Shown here in pieces: positions 48,501 through 63,500 of a stretch of 64,000 nt of DNA. The stretch is taken from the NCBI GenBank assembly GCA_914767715.1, contig OU612068.1:27466001-27530000 (forward strand), read 5' to 3'. A program made the position numbers and the translations under genes. The notes beneath the pieces were generated by a model, which worked only from the letters and a program-made list of their open reading frames with translations, had not been told where the DNA came from and searched no databases. This DNA is from Membranipora membranacea (lineage: Eukaryota; Bryozoa; Gymnolaemata; Cheilostomatida; Membraniporidae). How positions within the stretch are numbered: position 1 is the stretch's first letter; the number at the start of each line of letters is the position of its first letter.

Positions 48501-51500
48501 ATGAGATTATGTGAATTGATTTACATATCATAAGTAGTGTAGTATAAAATGTGTTACCTGGCGGATAGTGATGTCACCTGATACGATCTCCACATCAACC
48601 CTTCCGAGTATACTGATCTTCTTGCCATTGATAGTGTATTTAGGTTGGGCGTTGTTATTCCAGGCTAGAAGACAGTTTAACATAAACATTGGTAATGTTG
48701 TCAATGTCTAATTTGGTTCCTTGCTTGAACTTGTAACACGCACCATGATTCATAAGTATTTATAATATGAATGCATTAATAGACGTGGTTACAAGTGATT
48801 CCAAAATTATGAGCAAACAAAAAGATCGCACGAAACATGGTACGCTCATGAATTTCGTAACAAGTATTGATAAATTACAGTGTTCATGTAATGCTGTGCA
48901 TCGTGCATACCTGCAGTTGGCGTAGTAAACTTTGGTTTTGTAGAAGCAATGGCTGGGAGCACTGCGTTCCTACTATGAAGTTCTTTCTCAAAGCACCGCA
49001 AACTGTCGTCTTTGTTATCAATAAAGATTACCTCTCCAGGCAACTCTCCTTTTGTGTCGAGTTGACATATTGTTTCGACAATTGTCTTGACAGCTAATTC
49101 CAAGGGGAATCCAAAGATACCAGTGCTGATGGGTGGAATGGTAATACTATGAAGCTTAAGAGCTTTCATCTCCTCAAAGCAGCTCTCAATACATCTGCGA
49201 AGTAACCACACCTCTTCTGTTTTGCCACCACTCCATCTAGGACCAACTGCGTGTATAATCTTTTTACACGGTAGAGATCCAGCCTCAGATGACATAGCTT
49301 GACCGACCATCAGTTTTCCCTGTCTTCGGGTAAAGAAGTTACATTCCTGCTGTATGGAATCACCACCTTAAACAGTACAACATAATGTGTGACAGCATAC
49401 CAAGTATTGAAGTACAGGCATCAACATTGTCATGAGAAATTTATTGAGATCGATGGGTAGAATCAGTGAAATAGTGTTGCCAAAATGAAATTGGGGCATT
49501 TTTAGAAAATATACACGTAATCTGTCAAATTTTATTATGCGGATTCACTTTCTGTGACAGGCAGTGCCTGTGTAATCAGCTAACCTCTTTGAACGATGGC
49601 AAGTGCCAAACCCCCACAATGCTGCAGGTCTTCATTCGCTGCATTCACAATCACATCACATTTGATGTTTGTGATGTCACCTCTTCTCACACTGCAGTTG
49701 ACGCCGGAAGGGAGCACAACTTTATATGAAGTGAAGTTCCCAACCATTGCTTTTACTGGTGCATTGTGCTGCTGGCGGTTCATATCAACCTCGTTCTCTT
49801 TTTCGGTCAGCGTGATGATGCATTTGGTTTTGTCACCAACACTTTCCAAAATATCCGGGTCATCTTTGATGTGCTGCACCATGGCTGGCACATCGATTGT
49901 GTGTTCACCTTTACGCACACTGTCATGCAATTTCTTGAGCTCACGCATAGCATTTGCAATCGTGTTAGATGTGCCACTGATTTCTATTACTTCAGGGTCA
50001 TCCTCAACCTCACCCTTCAGCTCAGCTGAAAACTCCTTCCCTAGATCGTCAAAGAGCCGAGGATTGTATTTGTACAGATATGACATACGTTTACCCCTTC
50101 CCTTGAAGGTCGCTTTCCTGACTACCTTCTCTTCAAAGAACGCAGGTATTTCCTCCAGGACTTGCCCCTTCTGATATTTCAGCCCCACAAGACTTAAAGC
50201 AGGTTTGTCACCAATCTGGACGATTTGCAGGGGATCTGCCATTTTCATCAACTCTTCTTTTTTGTCTCGCCAAACAGCAGTGAGCAGAAGTTGCTTTTCC
50301 AATTCATCCAGATCTCTGCTTTCTGGATACCGAGCCTCCCAAATCACATTGTTCAAGCATTCCATGGCGAGTCTGGCCTTTTCTTTGCTTTCTGAATACA
50401 TTGAGACTGTCCTGTTTTCTAGGGTCCACACTGCTTTCACTCTTTTATTCAAAAACTCATTTAAAATAGACTCCTTGGCAAGCTTGGTCGAGAAAACTCT
50501 GAGGAACAGCTGCTTCTTATCTTCAGAGAACTTTGACTTCGAAAGTTTTGGCAGAATATCATTCATCTCCTTTTGCACCTCTTCTATTTTAGAAGGAACC
50601 CCTGTCAACTTTACTCTTTCGTTTGGCTCATCAGTCTGTATGTCCCTAAGACCGTGTTTCCTCTTCATGTCACGGAAGAATTCGGTTATCCCCAAGTAAT
50701 GTATTTGGTAGTCTTTCACATTCGGAAAAGTCACAGTTTTAATGGTCAAATCTTCTTTAATCTTCCTCTCTATTGCTTCCATATGCTGTTCCATTCTGGT
50801 CTTTAAATCTTCGATAGTTTGTCGTTCCCCAATGACCGATATTCTGTTTGCTCCGAACAGAGCAGTCTGTTTTGTATTGCTATCGTTGCATATAACATTC
50901 AGTGATTTGGTTAGCTCTCTGACTTTTGGTACTAATTGGCTGAAAACTTGTTCAGTAAGGGTATCCGTTTCATACACAAGGTAGTGCGCTTTGACAAACT
51001 TGTCAACAAGCTGATCAATAGACCTCCAGTTCAGAAGGTGTCTTCTGCAAAATGAGAATAAGTAAGATACTGTAATAATACATTTTCTAATCTAAAATGG
51101 TGTCCTTGTCCTATGATGCTATGTTATGTACACAGAAAAGACATCGGGTTAACTTCAGTACCAATTTGCCAAATAGGTTGCTTTATTTCAATACCTTATT
51201 TATTACCAATGACTAAACAAACTGTGTTGTAACCTGTTTTGTTTATCGTCGGATCCGAGCATCACAGTTATCGAGCCATCAACAGCTATTGAGAATCCCT
51301 GGCTTTGTAGGTGCTTGGAAAGTCCATCATATCCAGCCATCATGCCATTCAATAGAAAGTCAATCATCCTTCTATCAGCAACGACCTCAGACAGGTCTTT
51401 TGTCTTCTTGTAAGCTCCGGTAGTCACATTAAGCCCGAGGTGCTCAGAGAAAATGCTGAGATGAGTGCAACCTGATAGCTTCTGTTGCATTTTCTTCAGA

Positions 51501-54500
51501 CTCATCTGCGCAATAGCTAAAATTAATTGAATTGCCAGAGTGACAAGCTTTCCATTTAATTTAAGGTCATGCCTCGCCTAGGATACTAACTTGAGAACTA
51601 CTGGTCCGATTTCCTTGATTTTTCATTCTAATTGAAGCTATTCCTTGTTTAGCAATTTCCAAACCCTCAATTGTCTTTAATTTAATTTCTTATGTATGTG
51701 ATGGCAATTTATGAAATTTAAGCCGCCGCTGCCCATGCAAAAGAATAGGAGCTGTCAATAACTGGGAGCATCTGGCTCAGACGCCTCACAACCATTTATC
51801 GCATCAAGTCAGGATTGGCAGCGCAAAGTAGTCCCAATAAAATTAATTTGTGATAATTAATCCTAGGAACAAGCCTTGACATGAATTTCAAGTACAAGAG
51901 AAGGAAAGTTCTATAAAAACAGACAGGAATTAATAAGCCAGCTTGTGAACTGTTATAAAATGCACCAAAATGACTGGATTTTGGAGACTTATATTACTAC
52001 ACCAAATCTGGTGCAGAAATATATCAGGCAAAAAACCATAAATGGTTGGATTTTCCTCTGTATTCATGAGGCATTTATTTCAATTCGAGTAGAGATTTTG
52101 ATATGGAGCTTGGGAATATACAAAAAGGATATGTTTGTAGGGAGTTCCCATGCAATTGTTCACTCAATATATATTTCATTTGAAGATAGCCTGGCAAAAA
52201 TAATATTGAGTTTACGGCCTGCCTATGGAAAACTGCATGATGGGCATTCTTATTATACCCCTTCTCCAACACGAAAATTTTATTTGGTTCAAAATAAATG
52301 CGTAGTGCCCTCACAAAGTCTTTGGAGGATGCCCCTAGCAGGTAAAATATTGCGGTCTCAGTACTGTTTTCACATATTTATACTTCATACTTCATACTAT
52401 ACTACATTTTGTACAGCAAAGGGGCATTTTAGTCAAAAATTTGACTAGTTTAGGAGTAAGATAATTCAAAATTTCCAACTGGCACATCAATTTTTTTTCA
52501 GCAATACTGGTCAGCACTGGGCTAGTGTGGGCACTAGGGTAATCAAATTTTTCCACCTTGGACAGCAATTGACACAGCTCACTTTCTTTATAGCATTGTC
52601 AACACTTATGGTTTAGCTATCAGTATGTGAATTTGAATGCCGATTTTTTTCAAATCAAATCAAGCATTGAGCATTATTGTTGTTATGGCTGGATGATATA
52701 AGGGTAGTCTTTATGTATTAACTGCATTTTTCGCTCCAAGAACTTGCAATGTCTTTCAATATGGACGTTAGTGACAATAGGTTTTGACATGTTGCTGAAA
52801 TTCAGTGACGCGTCATGACGTCACGTCATGACGTCACGTCATGGCGTAACACCGTCAAATTTTGGGTTTTGACTTCTTTGATCATTTGGATTGAGAAACC
52901 CCAAAAAAAATTTTGGCGAGGCATGACCTTAATATTCACACTTATTATATAAAAAAAAGGCTAACATAAAATCAACCAATAGCATGTTGTGATTGTGTTG
53001 CCATGTTGATTGCCTGGCTTTTTTTGCCACTGAGTCACATGGGTCTTGATATTTTTGATGAGCTTATAGCTAGGCGGATTGCCCTTGAGGCACACTGTGC
53101 AGTTTTTATGGAGATAACAACCCTGGCCCCTCATACACCCCCAACAACCCCCATGATGTAAACACTGGCATATTATTTCTCACCTGCATTTCCAACACGG
53201 ATCTTCCACTTATCAGTTGTGTATTCAATCAAATCAGCAGACACTTGATAATCATCCTCCATTACGACTTGACTGAGTAGAGCCTCAAGCGGTAACTCAA
53301 TAGCATCCTTCGTAAGATCACCAACAGCCAGTAAATAAGCGGGCTTATTCTCTTGGTGTATTTTGATATCTGGACATGCGGCTATACTAGAGTTGCATTG
53401 TTGGCAAAGAACCCATCCAAAATCTGTAAAAGGAGTTTTTCTTCCTATATTCTTTCAAAATAATTCCAAACATAGACACGTAAATCGCAAAAAAGCTTAA
53501 TCAATGTAAGTATGGTTAAAGAGATTTTCAAGCAGAAATTTGATGAAGAACTCGGACCTAACATCCTCATTTGATTTTTACCCTCATATTTAGGCAAATG
53601 GTTTTCGGCTATGATGCCAAAGTGAAGCAAGATAAGCCCTGTTCTACAATACTAACCAATAGGATTGGAGAACTTGATGACAGCTTTGGTGCGGTTATAA
53701 TCAAACCACATTTCTGTAACAACATTGTCAGAGAGTGCGGAGATGTAAAACTTGAGCTTCTCGGGGTCCAGGTCTGGAGTAAGCCCTGAGACGCGAACAG
53801 ACTGGGTGTCATGGTACTCTAGAAGGTCGGGTGATACCAGCTCTATGTCCAACTCTTTATTATTTAACATGATTGGCTTTTCACGATGGAAATTGTAAAC
53901 TCTTTCAGCAACTACAAACAACAGAACAAGCTAGTTATCCTATGGTTGCAGCCTGAACCCAACATGCGCATACAGATCCTGTTTCAATATCTATCGAAGT
54001 TACCATGTGCAAGGAAAAAATCAGGTTTTTATTTTATGAAATTGAACAAAACAGGGTAAGGGTTGTTCAGACCTCCTTTCGCCTACTTTCATTCACACAA
54101 CTCAATACCTGACAGCTGAATCATACTCAAGTGCAACAATTCCTTGCGATATGTATATTCTTACTTTGCTTAGCCTTGAAATTTTTCCATGTGAAAATCG
54201 TACATAACATTTAGCCACACTAGCTGTCCTGAATATCAAAGGTTCTGGTCTGTGGGTACCATTTATATGGAAAGGGATATTCACCATACATTACCTGAGT
54301 CATCATTGTAGGTGATTTTTACTTTAGCTGTTCCTTTGGAATGCTGATTGATGACGATGAACGTTTCTATTTCATCGCCTCGAACTCGTGTTTTGTCAGC
54401 CATCTTCAGTTTCAGTGTATCAACGTCTTTGATACTGACATTGCTTACAGATAGTGATGGCTTTATCATTGTGTCACTAGTCTCTGGATAAAAATTCAAA

Positions 54501-57500
54501 ATTCTCTACCATTATTGTGCAAAAGTATGAATCATCAATGGTACTTGACCACATGCATATCTCATACATTTCAGCAACAAACTACCAAAATCGACATGGA
54601 CATACATACTTATGAAAATGTTTGCTATCGGGAAGTGGTGGTGCGTAATCTATATTCAACACATAAATCTGCAAGTTGTATTACCTGGTTGTTTATTATA
54701 TAGAACAAGACCTTTGGCCTTGCACAGTCCCACTCCTTCATAGTACTCAGCGATCTCAAAGTTGTAGCCTGCATGCTTGTGAGTCTTCATGTTCATAACA
54801 GCGGTCACATCTACATCATAAACACAGGATTTGAAATCTGGAAGCTTAAACTTCTGCTGTCACTCATGCAAATTTGTGCTCATTGAATTCTGCATAGCTC
54901 CAAGATAATTAATTGAGACTTAAATCTCTTAATTGTCGCATAATGGACAAATAATTTGCGCAAACTGATCTTCAAAATCAGGGCATGAAATCTACGCACC
55001 AGCTTATGACGTGTACAGTGTACACTAGTAAGACGGTAACTACGTCACCTGATGCGATAGATAATTAAGTTCATACCCTAATTTTGACGATCAGTTTGTG
55101 CAAATTATTTGCTCATTAGGTGACAATGCTGAGATTGCAGCCTCATTTTATTAGTTTTGAGCTACACAGAATGCTATAAGCACACATTTGGCTGTGTGGC
55201 AGCAGTGGTTTACGTCAAGCTGGCGATCAATTTCTTGAATATTTAAAAAATAGTTATTACCATTCATTCAAGCTATTGAAACAATAGGATTAAAGCCATG
55301 ACAAATTACTACTATTGTTTGCTATGGAACAAAAAAAGGAGGCAGCCGTTGCTGACTTTCACTACTATGTGAGTTTCAAAACATTGAATTTTTCATGCAG
55401 AAAAGCGATTAAACATGACCGTTAATAGGTTGACGTGTATTTCAGACTCGTGGCCAGGTCAGTGCTGTTCCTCCTTGAGATGATACTGTTTTGTGAAAAC
55501 TGCCCACTTAAACTACTTACCAAGTTCTGAGGGATATTTAACAGTGTACACATCATCTCTATCCTTGTAGCGTTTTGCACTTATTTTGCCAACAGAACTG
55601 ACTCCTGTTGAACGAGGGTTACCAAAGTAGGTTTCCAGGACATCTACATGTACAGGCGAATTCTTATTCATGGTTGACACCATGACTTGTATCACGCTTG
55701 ATGGATAGACTCTCTCCATTCTCAGTTTCTCCCCGTGTAAATGAAACTCATTTTGAGCAATCCGTCTTTGCATAGCATTCCAATCTGGAAGAAAACTAAG
55801 TAGGTATATATTTGATTGTGTAACCTGTTATTACGTTACACTAATATCAAGCTCTGGAAAGTGGATAACTAGGACTAATTGTATTACGACAAATTTGCAG
55901 GGTCACATCGTCTTTTAAATCTGCCACATCAACATAACTCAAGAGTGCATAACATACAGGCAAAGTTCAGAAAGGAAATCATGAATGAGGTCACTGTAAG
56001 TACCCATGCAAGAAAGATTTCCAAATCGAACATCCTTCTGCTAATCCTTTACTCACCTAGGCTGACTAAACAACATTGGTCCTACCTATGAGCGCATGTG
56101 TCTATAGTCTAACAAGACATATCAGTAAAGTTTGATAAGGATTTTCTGTCTATTTATAAAGGTCTCGGTTGTGATAAGGTGGATGATTTGCCTCACAAAT
56201 TAACGATATTTTATTGGCTGATCAAGTTTGTGAAAACTAAAGAGTGCTATCTCACCAAGTCCTCTGTCTATAAGAGGGATTTTCACTATGGCACTTTCCT
56301 CCTTCTGAGATAGGTGTATACTAACAGGCCATAAGCCTGTGACAGCTTTCACCCAGAATGACAGAGTCTCCTCATCAACATCTAGCAGGTTACGAACTAA
56401 AAGTGTCTCTATTTGTCTGACTACTGGGGTTGGCTCAGCTGGTCTGTTATCACCTGCCTCCAGGCTGGCCAGAATCGTGTTTCGTTGTTGATTCCATTTT
56501 CTCTCAATCGTTATTTTGGGTATTGCAGATTTGACATAGGCAGCATCCGCCCCTTAAAGTATGACATCTAATGTATGCATCAAACAGATGGAAAATCAGT
56601 GGGAATTGTTTACAAAAAAACATTCCCAACAGGATGATGCCCTTGTTGATGCAAGAACGTAAGACTACGGGTAATTTTGGCCCTCTTGCAAAAAATTGAT
56701 AACAGTAAGTTAGTCAACTGTAGTGTCACGCAACAAACCAAAATATGTCTGTGAATGTCCATACATACAGTGTCAATGGATACACTACACATTATTATAT
56801 CAACTTGTTCTTACTTTCCAGCTGCTGAGGAGGTTCACTATCTTGGCTTGAATGCTCAGAAAACTCAGTAACTTCTACTTTATCCTTGTTCTTTAGCTCG
56901 TGCATTCTCATTGTAAGTAGTTTACGAGCCACTAAAACAAACATCACATTGGTATAGCTGCCACACACACTCAGCTCATTCGAGAAAATTTTCTCATGCT
57001 GATAAGCTTTGATTCGAGCACAAAAAGGCATTTGATCTCATGCAACATTAGCAAGTTTGATCAAGATTTGGGTACCCTGAGAAATAGACCACACACCATA
57101 TAAGACCACAAGACTTGACATAAAATAAAACTTATTCTCCCGTATTATGAACTGGCCCACTTTCACGGTTTTAATGAAGGCAATAGCTATCATAATTCCA
57201 TAGATAGACTTTATGAGCTTCAATGAAAATGCAGGACTGCAATGATTCAAGTAATACTTTTATCCGAGAAATAAACCAGAAAGGGCCATGGTTCAGGTAC
57301 TAAAATTGATTTACAATGGTAATCCCCCAAACTCCAAAATTATCAATACGTTCTTTTTCATTGACTGTAAACATCAAAAAAGCGATGTGGGGGAACATAG
57401 AACAAGGCTTACCTGAACATGTTTCCAGTTCTAAAGTTGCTTGATCATTCGTATATTCGTGTATGATCAAAGTTGACGCAAATGAGCCTCGAGGTCCAAA

Positions 57501-60500
57501 GCAAGCTTTCAGCTGTGTCTTGCTGAGGCGTGTTCCAGAATTGCTACTCTTCACAACAACTGTTCTGCCTAGAAAATAACTCTCATTTATATGTGTTAAT
57601 GGCACATATTTACTGTATGTACCCAATACCTTGTCAAATCAGCATTTCCTCAAATCAACTGGAGACAATATGGATATGGATGCATATTGTACATTTCCAA
57701 AATTAAAAGCCTTATGGATGATAATAAGACAACCTACCTGTGTTTCTCGCCTTTATCCGTAACTCGCTGTCTGGGTTGTCCTGGAAGATTAAATGCTTCT
57801 GGCTCATGAGCAGACCTGTCTCTGCAACAATTAGAAATATCTACATATGAGTGTTAACCTTATTAATAAAGTTACTAGATACAGTTCAAGATTCTTTTGA
57901 CCAATTATGATGTGTGCTATATATTTGTTGGACTACATATTCATATATATATAGTATTCTTATAATCTTAGTCAAAACATATGTGTGGACTGATTTAGTT
58001 AACCAGTGGAAAAAATACACATATGTACTGCAACTGATTTATGTATGGTATGAAGAATGAAGGTGGACAGTGGCAATAATTGACTTCCCCAAACAGAAGG
58101 TCAGATCAAGTGTACATCGCCAAAATTACATGACTAATTTTAATGTGATAGCGTATTATTTTTTTTACAACATTTTTTACCTGACTGACACAAACAACTA
58201 TTCATGCATATCTTATGTAAATCACAACCTCATTGGTATCTCATGATATTCTGGTTGGATAAATAAAGTTTATATTATTATTATCATATTATTATGACCA
58301 TGCTTTCTCGTCTGAATTGATTATCCTGCCCAAGACCATCATGTGAATATAGTTAGAGCGGATATAATGGTTCACAATTGGCTATAGTATTTAACATTGT
58401 CTATAATAGAGTCCGTCGATACACCCTTACTGTATGTTAAACAAAAATTATAGGTAATAGCTTGAAATTTGGCTTTTTAAAGATATCCACTATTTTTAGG
58501 AGTTGTCAGAAGTACTAGGGTGTCTTCTTATTCATCGAAAGACCAAAGACTAGTATTATCAGAATTAGTACCATGCAATCAATCAGCTATGTTGATGTTA
58601 TGCTTGGAATTTTGCATAGTCAGCAGCCAACGCTGCTGGGCACTCATTGTGATAACTGCTCTTGTTACTAACTAATTTCATTGGTTTTCTATGGACAGTT
58701 TTCTGAGCTCAAATTTGAGCCTTATTTTAGGAGTTGCCCTCTCTCTGACAGACGATATCATCCTTGTATGTTCTGTTCAATAACGTGATCCGATGCAATA
58801 ATCATCACCGGCAGTTACTGGTTATTACACAGCACATTTAATGGTAACTAGTACCAACCAACCAAACCACTCGGTCACCCTTGTGTTATAAAAATCTAAA
58901 GCATATGTGAGGACTACCAAGAAAAGAATTGAACAACCATTCACCAAAATGATAATTACCTTCTGGTGACAGGTCAAATCTGAAGACTTTCTCAATAGCA
59001 TCGTATGAGTGCTCATACTTAGTCGGAATAAACTCCTGTAACTCCTTTGTCAGGTACTGCGTTATAAGGATATGAACATCATGCGTGCTCTCCTTCTCGG
59101 CCAGTTCACATTTGATCTCAACATGTGCTATATTCATAAAGAGTAGTATTATCAAAGATTGTGAAGTGTTCTGTCCAGTGTGAAATATTTTGGTAACAAA
59201 TTTAGCCTCGGATACATTTGCATGTTTAGGCCATTTAGATACATTTAGAGTATGCGAACCTGTGCTCTGTCTTGTATACTCTGGTAACTGAATAATGCAC
59301 TACTGTTAATTGTTGTATGGTGTTATCTACTCTGTATATTAGATGTATAGTGTACTGCTTAATTACATATAATATGTTTACTACTGTTTCGGTTTCTGCC
59401 CTGGCTATGTCATAAGTTATTTCTTCTTAACCTTGACAACACATGATCTCACCAGCTAATCACAACAACGCCAAGACTGAAATCAAAACACTGGTGCAAT
59501 GTAAATAAGTTTAGACCAAAGTTTACTTACAAGGCTCTTTGTCGGAATTTCAGGCTACCACAAAGTCATTTTTTAGAACTATTAACTCACTTGGTTTGGA
59601 TTCAGGAGTTGTGGCTGCTCGCTCCTCAGGTGGCTCATAGAATACAGCTATGCCTTTCTTTGTCATGATTTCCACTTGCTCCTGCTCCACCATCTTACGA
59701 GCCTCTGTATTACAGACTTATCATCAGTGCACAATAAAGAGATGGAAAAAAGAAAAATCTGCCGTATCTAAAGCATTTGCTGACAAACTGAATTGTTCAA
59801 AGTTTGTATTACATGGCCTTGTCGTGTGAACACTTTTTAATTTTGGGTGGTTAGCCTGGTCATGTAGCCACTGTTTTCTGTGGCCGCGTGACAAGGCTAG
59901 GTATTACAGGCAAGTCTCAGACAGCTTTGCATTTACTCCTCATATTATTACAAAGAGTAAGATGTAATGGTTTACTATACCCTCAACTGAGTCAAAGTGG
60001 ATGATCAGCTTTGTGTTATTTTCTAATGGTGTAGCAGTGCATTCTAAAGACTTGATGTACTTCTTTAACAGCAACGCCGATATACTGACATTTTCATTGA
60101 AGCTGACCAGGACATCTAATGATTCGGAAGAAAACAATAGTTAAAAATGTTCAGGAATAGTTAGTGACTCCATGTTTTGAAGTCTATGATGTTTGTGTAT
60201 GTTCTACTCTTTGGCCTACCATTCAAACCGGCATTGCATACAATGTAATAAGATTCACTTGGTAATATCAAATTATAGAAATGTTTTACTATTGATATGA
60301 TACTATTTCTCAGTCTAGGCATGGCACCATAGTTATATTAATTTAGTTAAAACAAAATTCAAGTAAGTTTTGTAAACACCTTTTTTCTCGGTTGGAGGCA
60401 GTTTCTCTACACCAGGGGGCGTACTCCGGGTCTCCTCAACTGCCTCGGGTGGTACATTGTCAGAAGTCAGAGTCAAGTCAAAGGAGGCTGTAAGAACCAT

Positions 60501-63500
60501 CTTACTAGGTAGTTGGTGCTGGTTTGCTGAGACAACTAGAGCGGCCACTGAAATGAACATAGTAGTACTTCCGACGATAAAATGCAGCCTAGACTATTCA
60601 CTAGTTTTATTGTCAACGCAGCTTAAGTGTAATCGATGATTAAAGTTGGATTAATTTTGGAGGAAATCATGTGCAAAAAATATTTCCACCTTGCCATCAT
60701 CATGGTATTGAGTTTGATTGAGTTCCCCCTATTTAATATTTTTACTGTAACTCATAGTAGCTGTTGTCTAACTTACCTGACGAATTTTCCATTTGTACCA
60801 ATGCCCCAGCAGTCTTGTCCAGTTTTATTATCTGTAGATTATTCGCATATTTGGTGCCAGCCCACAAGTCCGTTTTCAACGCCTGTTCTGTCAGCACAGC
60901 TTTCTTGGGGTTACGTAAGACTTTCAAACAGATTATTGCCTCTAAAGATAAATGATCAAAGGGTTGTAGTTAGTACGTGCTCAACAACATTAAAATTAGT
61001 AACGGCAGCTTGTAGGTGGTTCACAGTGTAACATTGATTATGGATTAAACAATATTTAGATAAATGATTTTGATCTCCAGTGACGGACTCAATCCACCTT
61101 TATGCATTGGTAGGTGGTTCACAGTGTAACATTGATTATGGATTTTCAATATTTAGATAAATGATTTTGATCTCCAGTGACGGACTCAATCCACCTTTAT
61201 GCATTGTATGCTGCCTCAGAAAGGATTATATGCAAATTTGTTGGGACTTGTAAAGTAATGTGGGCACTGCCCCATCTGTCTATGATCTCCACAGAAGCTA
61301 TCACACACGTTGTCTGACTGAAATCGAATCAAACTGAAAATACATGGTCTCATATGATAATGGCTTAAACAAATAATTATAATCAAGAAGATGACAAAAT
61401 AATTACCATCAGCCTTTGGTGTTATCTTCATTATTGAATCTTCTTCATCATCATCAAAGTAATGAGGTCCAGCTTCAATAAAGTTGGTAATATCTGAAAA
61501 TAGACAATACACTCGGTTGTGCATAACGTTTAATTTTTTACCAGCAATGTTCAACGCCAAATTCCTCTTAGTTAGCAGTCACACATAGACACTATATCCA
61601 CAGTCTCTGGTGACACTGTGTTCACCAAGGGAAACAATGTGATGCATTGAGATTTCAAAACTCTTTTATTAGGTGCTGATGGGCAGGCTCTCTCCATTCA
61701 ACTGGACTAACATCGATTCACTACATTGCTATTCAACTGTGAGAGTTTACAATCATATTTATTGCTTGATTCACAGCATCAAGTTCAATTTTAGGTATGG
61801 GAGTTACACAACTCATTCATTCATGACAGTTCCCTCAGCCTAGTATATATCTGAACAATTGATCTCAATTAGTCTTAGCCCCCCCCCCCCCCAAAAAAAA
61901 CTCTTGTCCCTGGCCAGAGAAGATCACAAAAGTATATGCTACCTGTCGCACTCATGTCAAATCTGAACACTCTCTTGCTGTCATCGTATGAGTGCTCATA
62001 TCTCGTACAACTTTGGCTGTTGTTTTTTAAAACCTGAAGAAGCTGAAGCTTAATTATCTCGTACAGATCTTCTGTCGGTTCATTGCAGTTGATATCAATC
62101 TCAATATACGCTGAAATGATGAAGCAAAAGTGATTGTGAAATTCACTAGAGAAGAGTATTGGAGCTAATGTCCTTGGCATAACTATCTATCAAACTTGGC
62201 AGCAAGATAATTGAAAATACAATACAAAGTGAGACCTGCTTACTTCACAGGTTTTCTTAATCTTTGAAATTGCAAATTATTTTCCAACAGTGCTTTCTCA
62301 GGGCAACATTGGTCATTGGAGGAGGAAATCAGAATATCTTTCAAATACAGTAGTTTTAATTACTGTGTCCGTCTTTCCTTTCTGGTGCAAAATAATATAC
62401 AATTAAGTGCGCGTTTGTAGGACCTATGACAAACCCTTGGTCCTGCTCCATATTTACCTATGTGATAAAACATGTTGAATATATTTAGGATTACACACGC
62501 TGATTACAGATAGCTTTCAGAAAGTGGTGAGTAGATTGGAATCTTACTGTAGGGCTTTTCCTCTGTCTCGAGTAAAGGATCAACTGAATCTTTCTGCAAA
62601 GTGAGCGGCGATGGTGTCAAAGTTCTGCTCAAAATCTGACTCTCTACCATTGTATCAGCAACACCGGGCAATACCTTCAAATTATCATGTCCACCAGACA
62701 ACTCCAAGTCTAGTGTCATGGAACTTGATGCTGTGTCAGTACTCATCGGTGTATCAGGGCGTTCTTAAGAAAATTGAGACAATTTTACATGACAAATCTA
62801 TTTACGTATCAGTGAGCATATGGCTTAGCAATCAGTGGTTTTAGTTATTGCAGAGGCTTCAAAGTATTTCATGGCTAAAATATCTTTGTCAAGCAATGCA
62901 TATTCCAACTTCTCATTTTCCAGATTTTCTTATACCACATATATACCGCCTTGGAAACGATGAGAAACCCAACGGAAGCCCAAGCATTCAACTAGAAGTA
63001 CAAAACAGTGATGTGCAAGTAAAAAGTTTTCATTTTGCTTGTATTGACGAAGTCTCAGCAATATTCTAAAGCTATGGCTACATGACACGATTTTTGCATC
63101 GATTTGGGGTCACGAGTGGTTAATCGGTGGATCTGCACGAGTGATTACTCATGTTAAGTGGACATCGAACTTGTTGGTCTTTTGCCCGAGTGATCTGGAC
63201 GATCCTCTATGCTGATTGGTTGTTGATTGCTTGCTTCAATAATTACGCGGTTAAACATGTCATCTATCAAATCGTGACAGGCTATCAAAAATGGAGGAGT
63301 TGATAATATCTGTAGTTAAATCACATCCTCCTATTTATGATAAAAAAGACCATAACTACAAAGATAGGAGTGGTACTGTAGTGAAAATATGGAAGGTAAT
63401 AGCTGTATCACTTGGAAATGGAAGCTGTCCTGACATGACATCCATAGTATAGCATAGGAAAATCAATTTTACAGAAGACTGAAATTTTATTTGGTGAAGA

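Noticed and set aside
49596-50174. Long plus-strand open frame of 192 codons
   Set aside because: It lies wholly opposite the large KH-like exon, whose minus-strand reading is clearly coding. The plus frame is Ser/Phe-rich shadow sequence.
51945-52448. 167-codon plus-strand open frame
   Set aside because: It sits inside a TTAA-bounded element, has no recognisable domain and an irregular composition. I do not call it a transposase.
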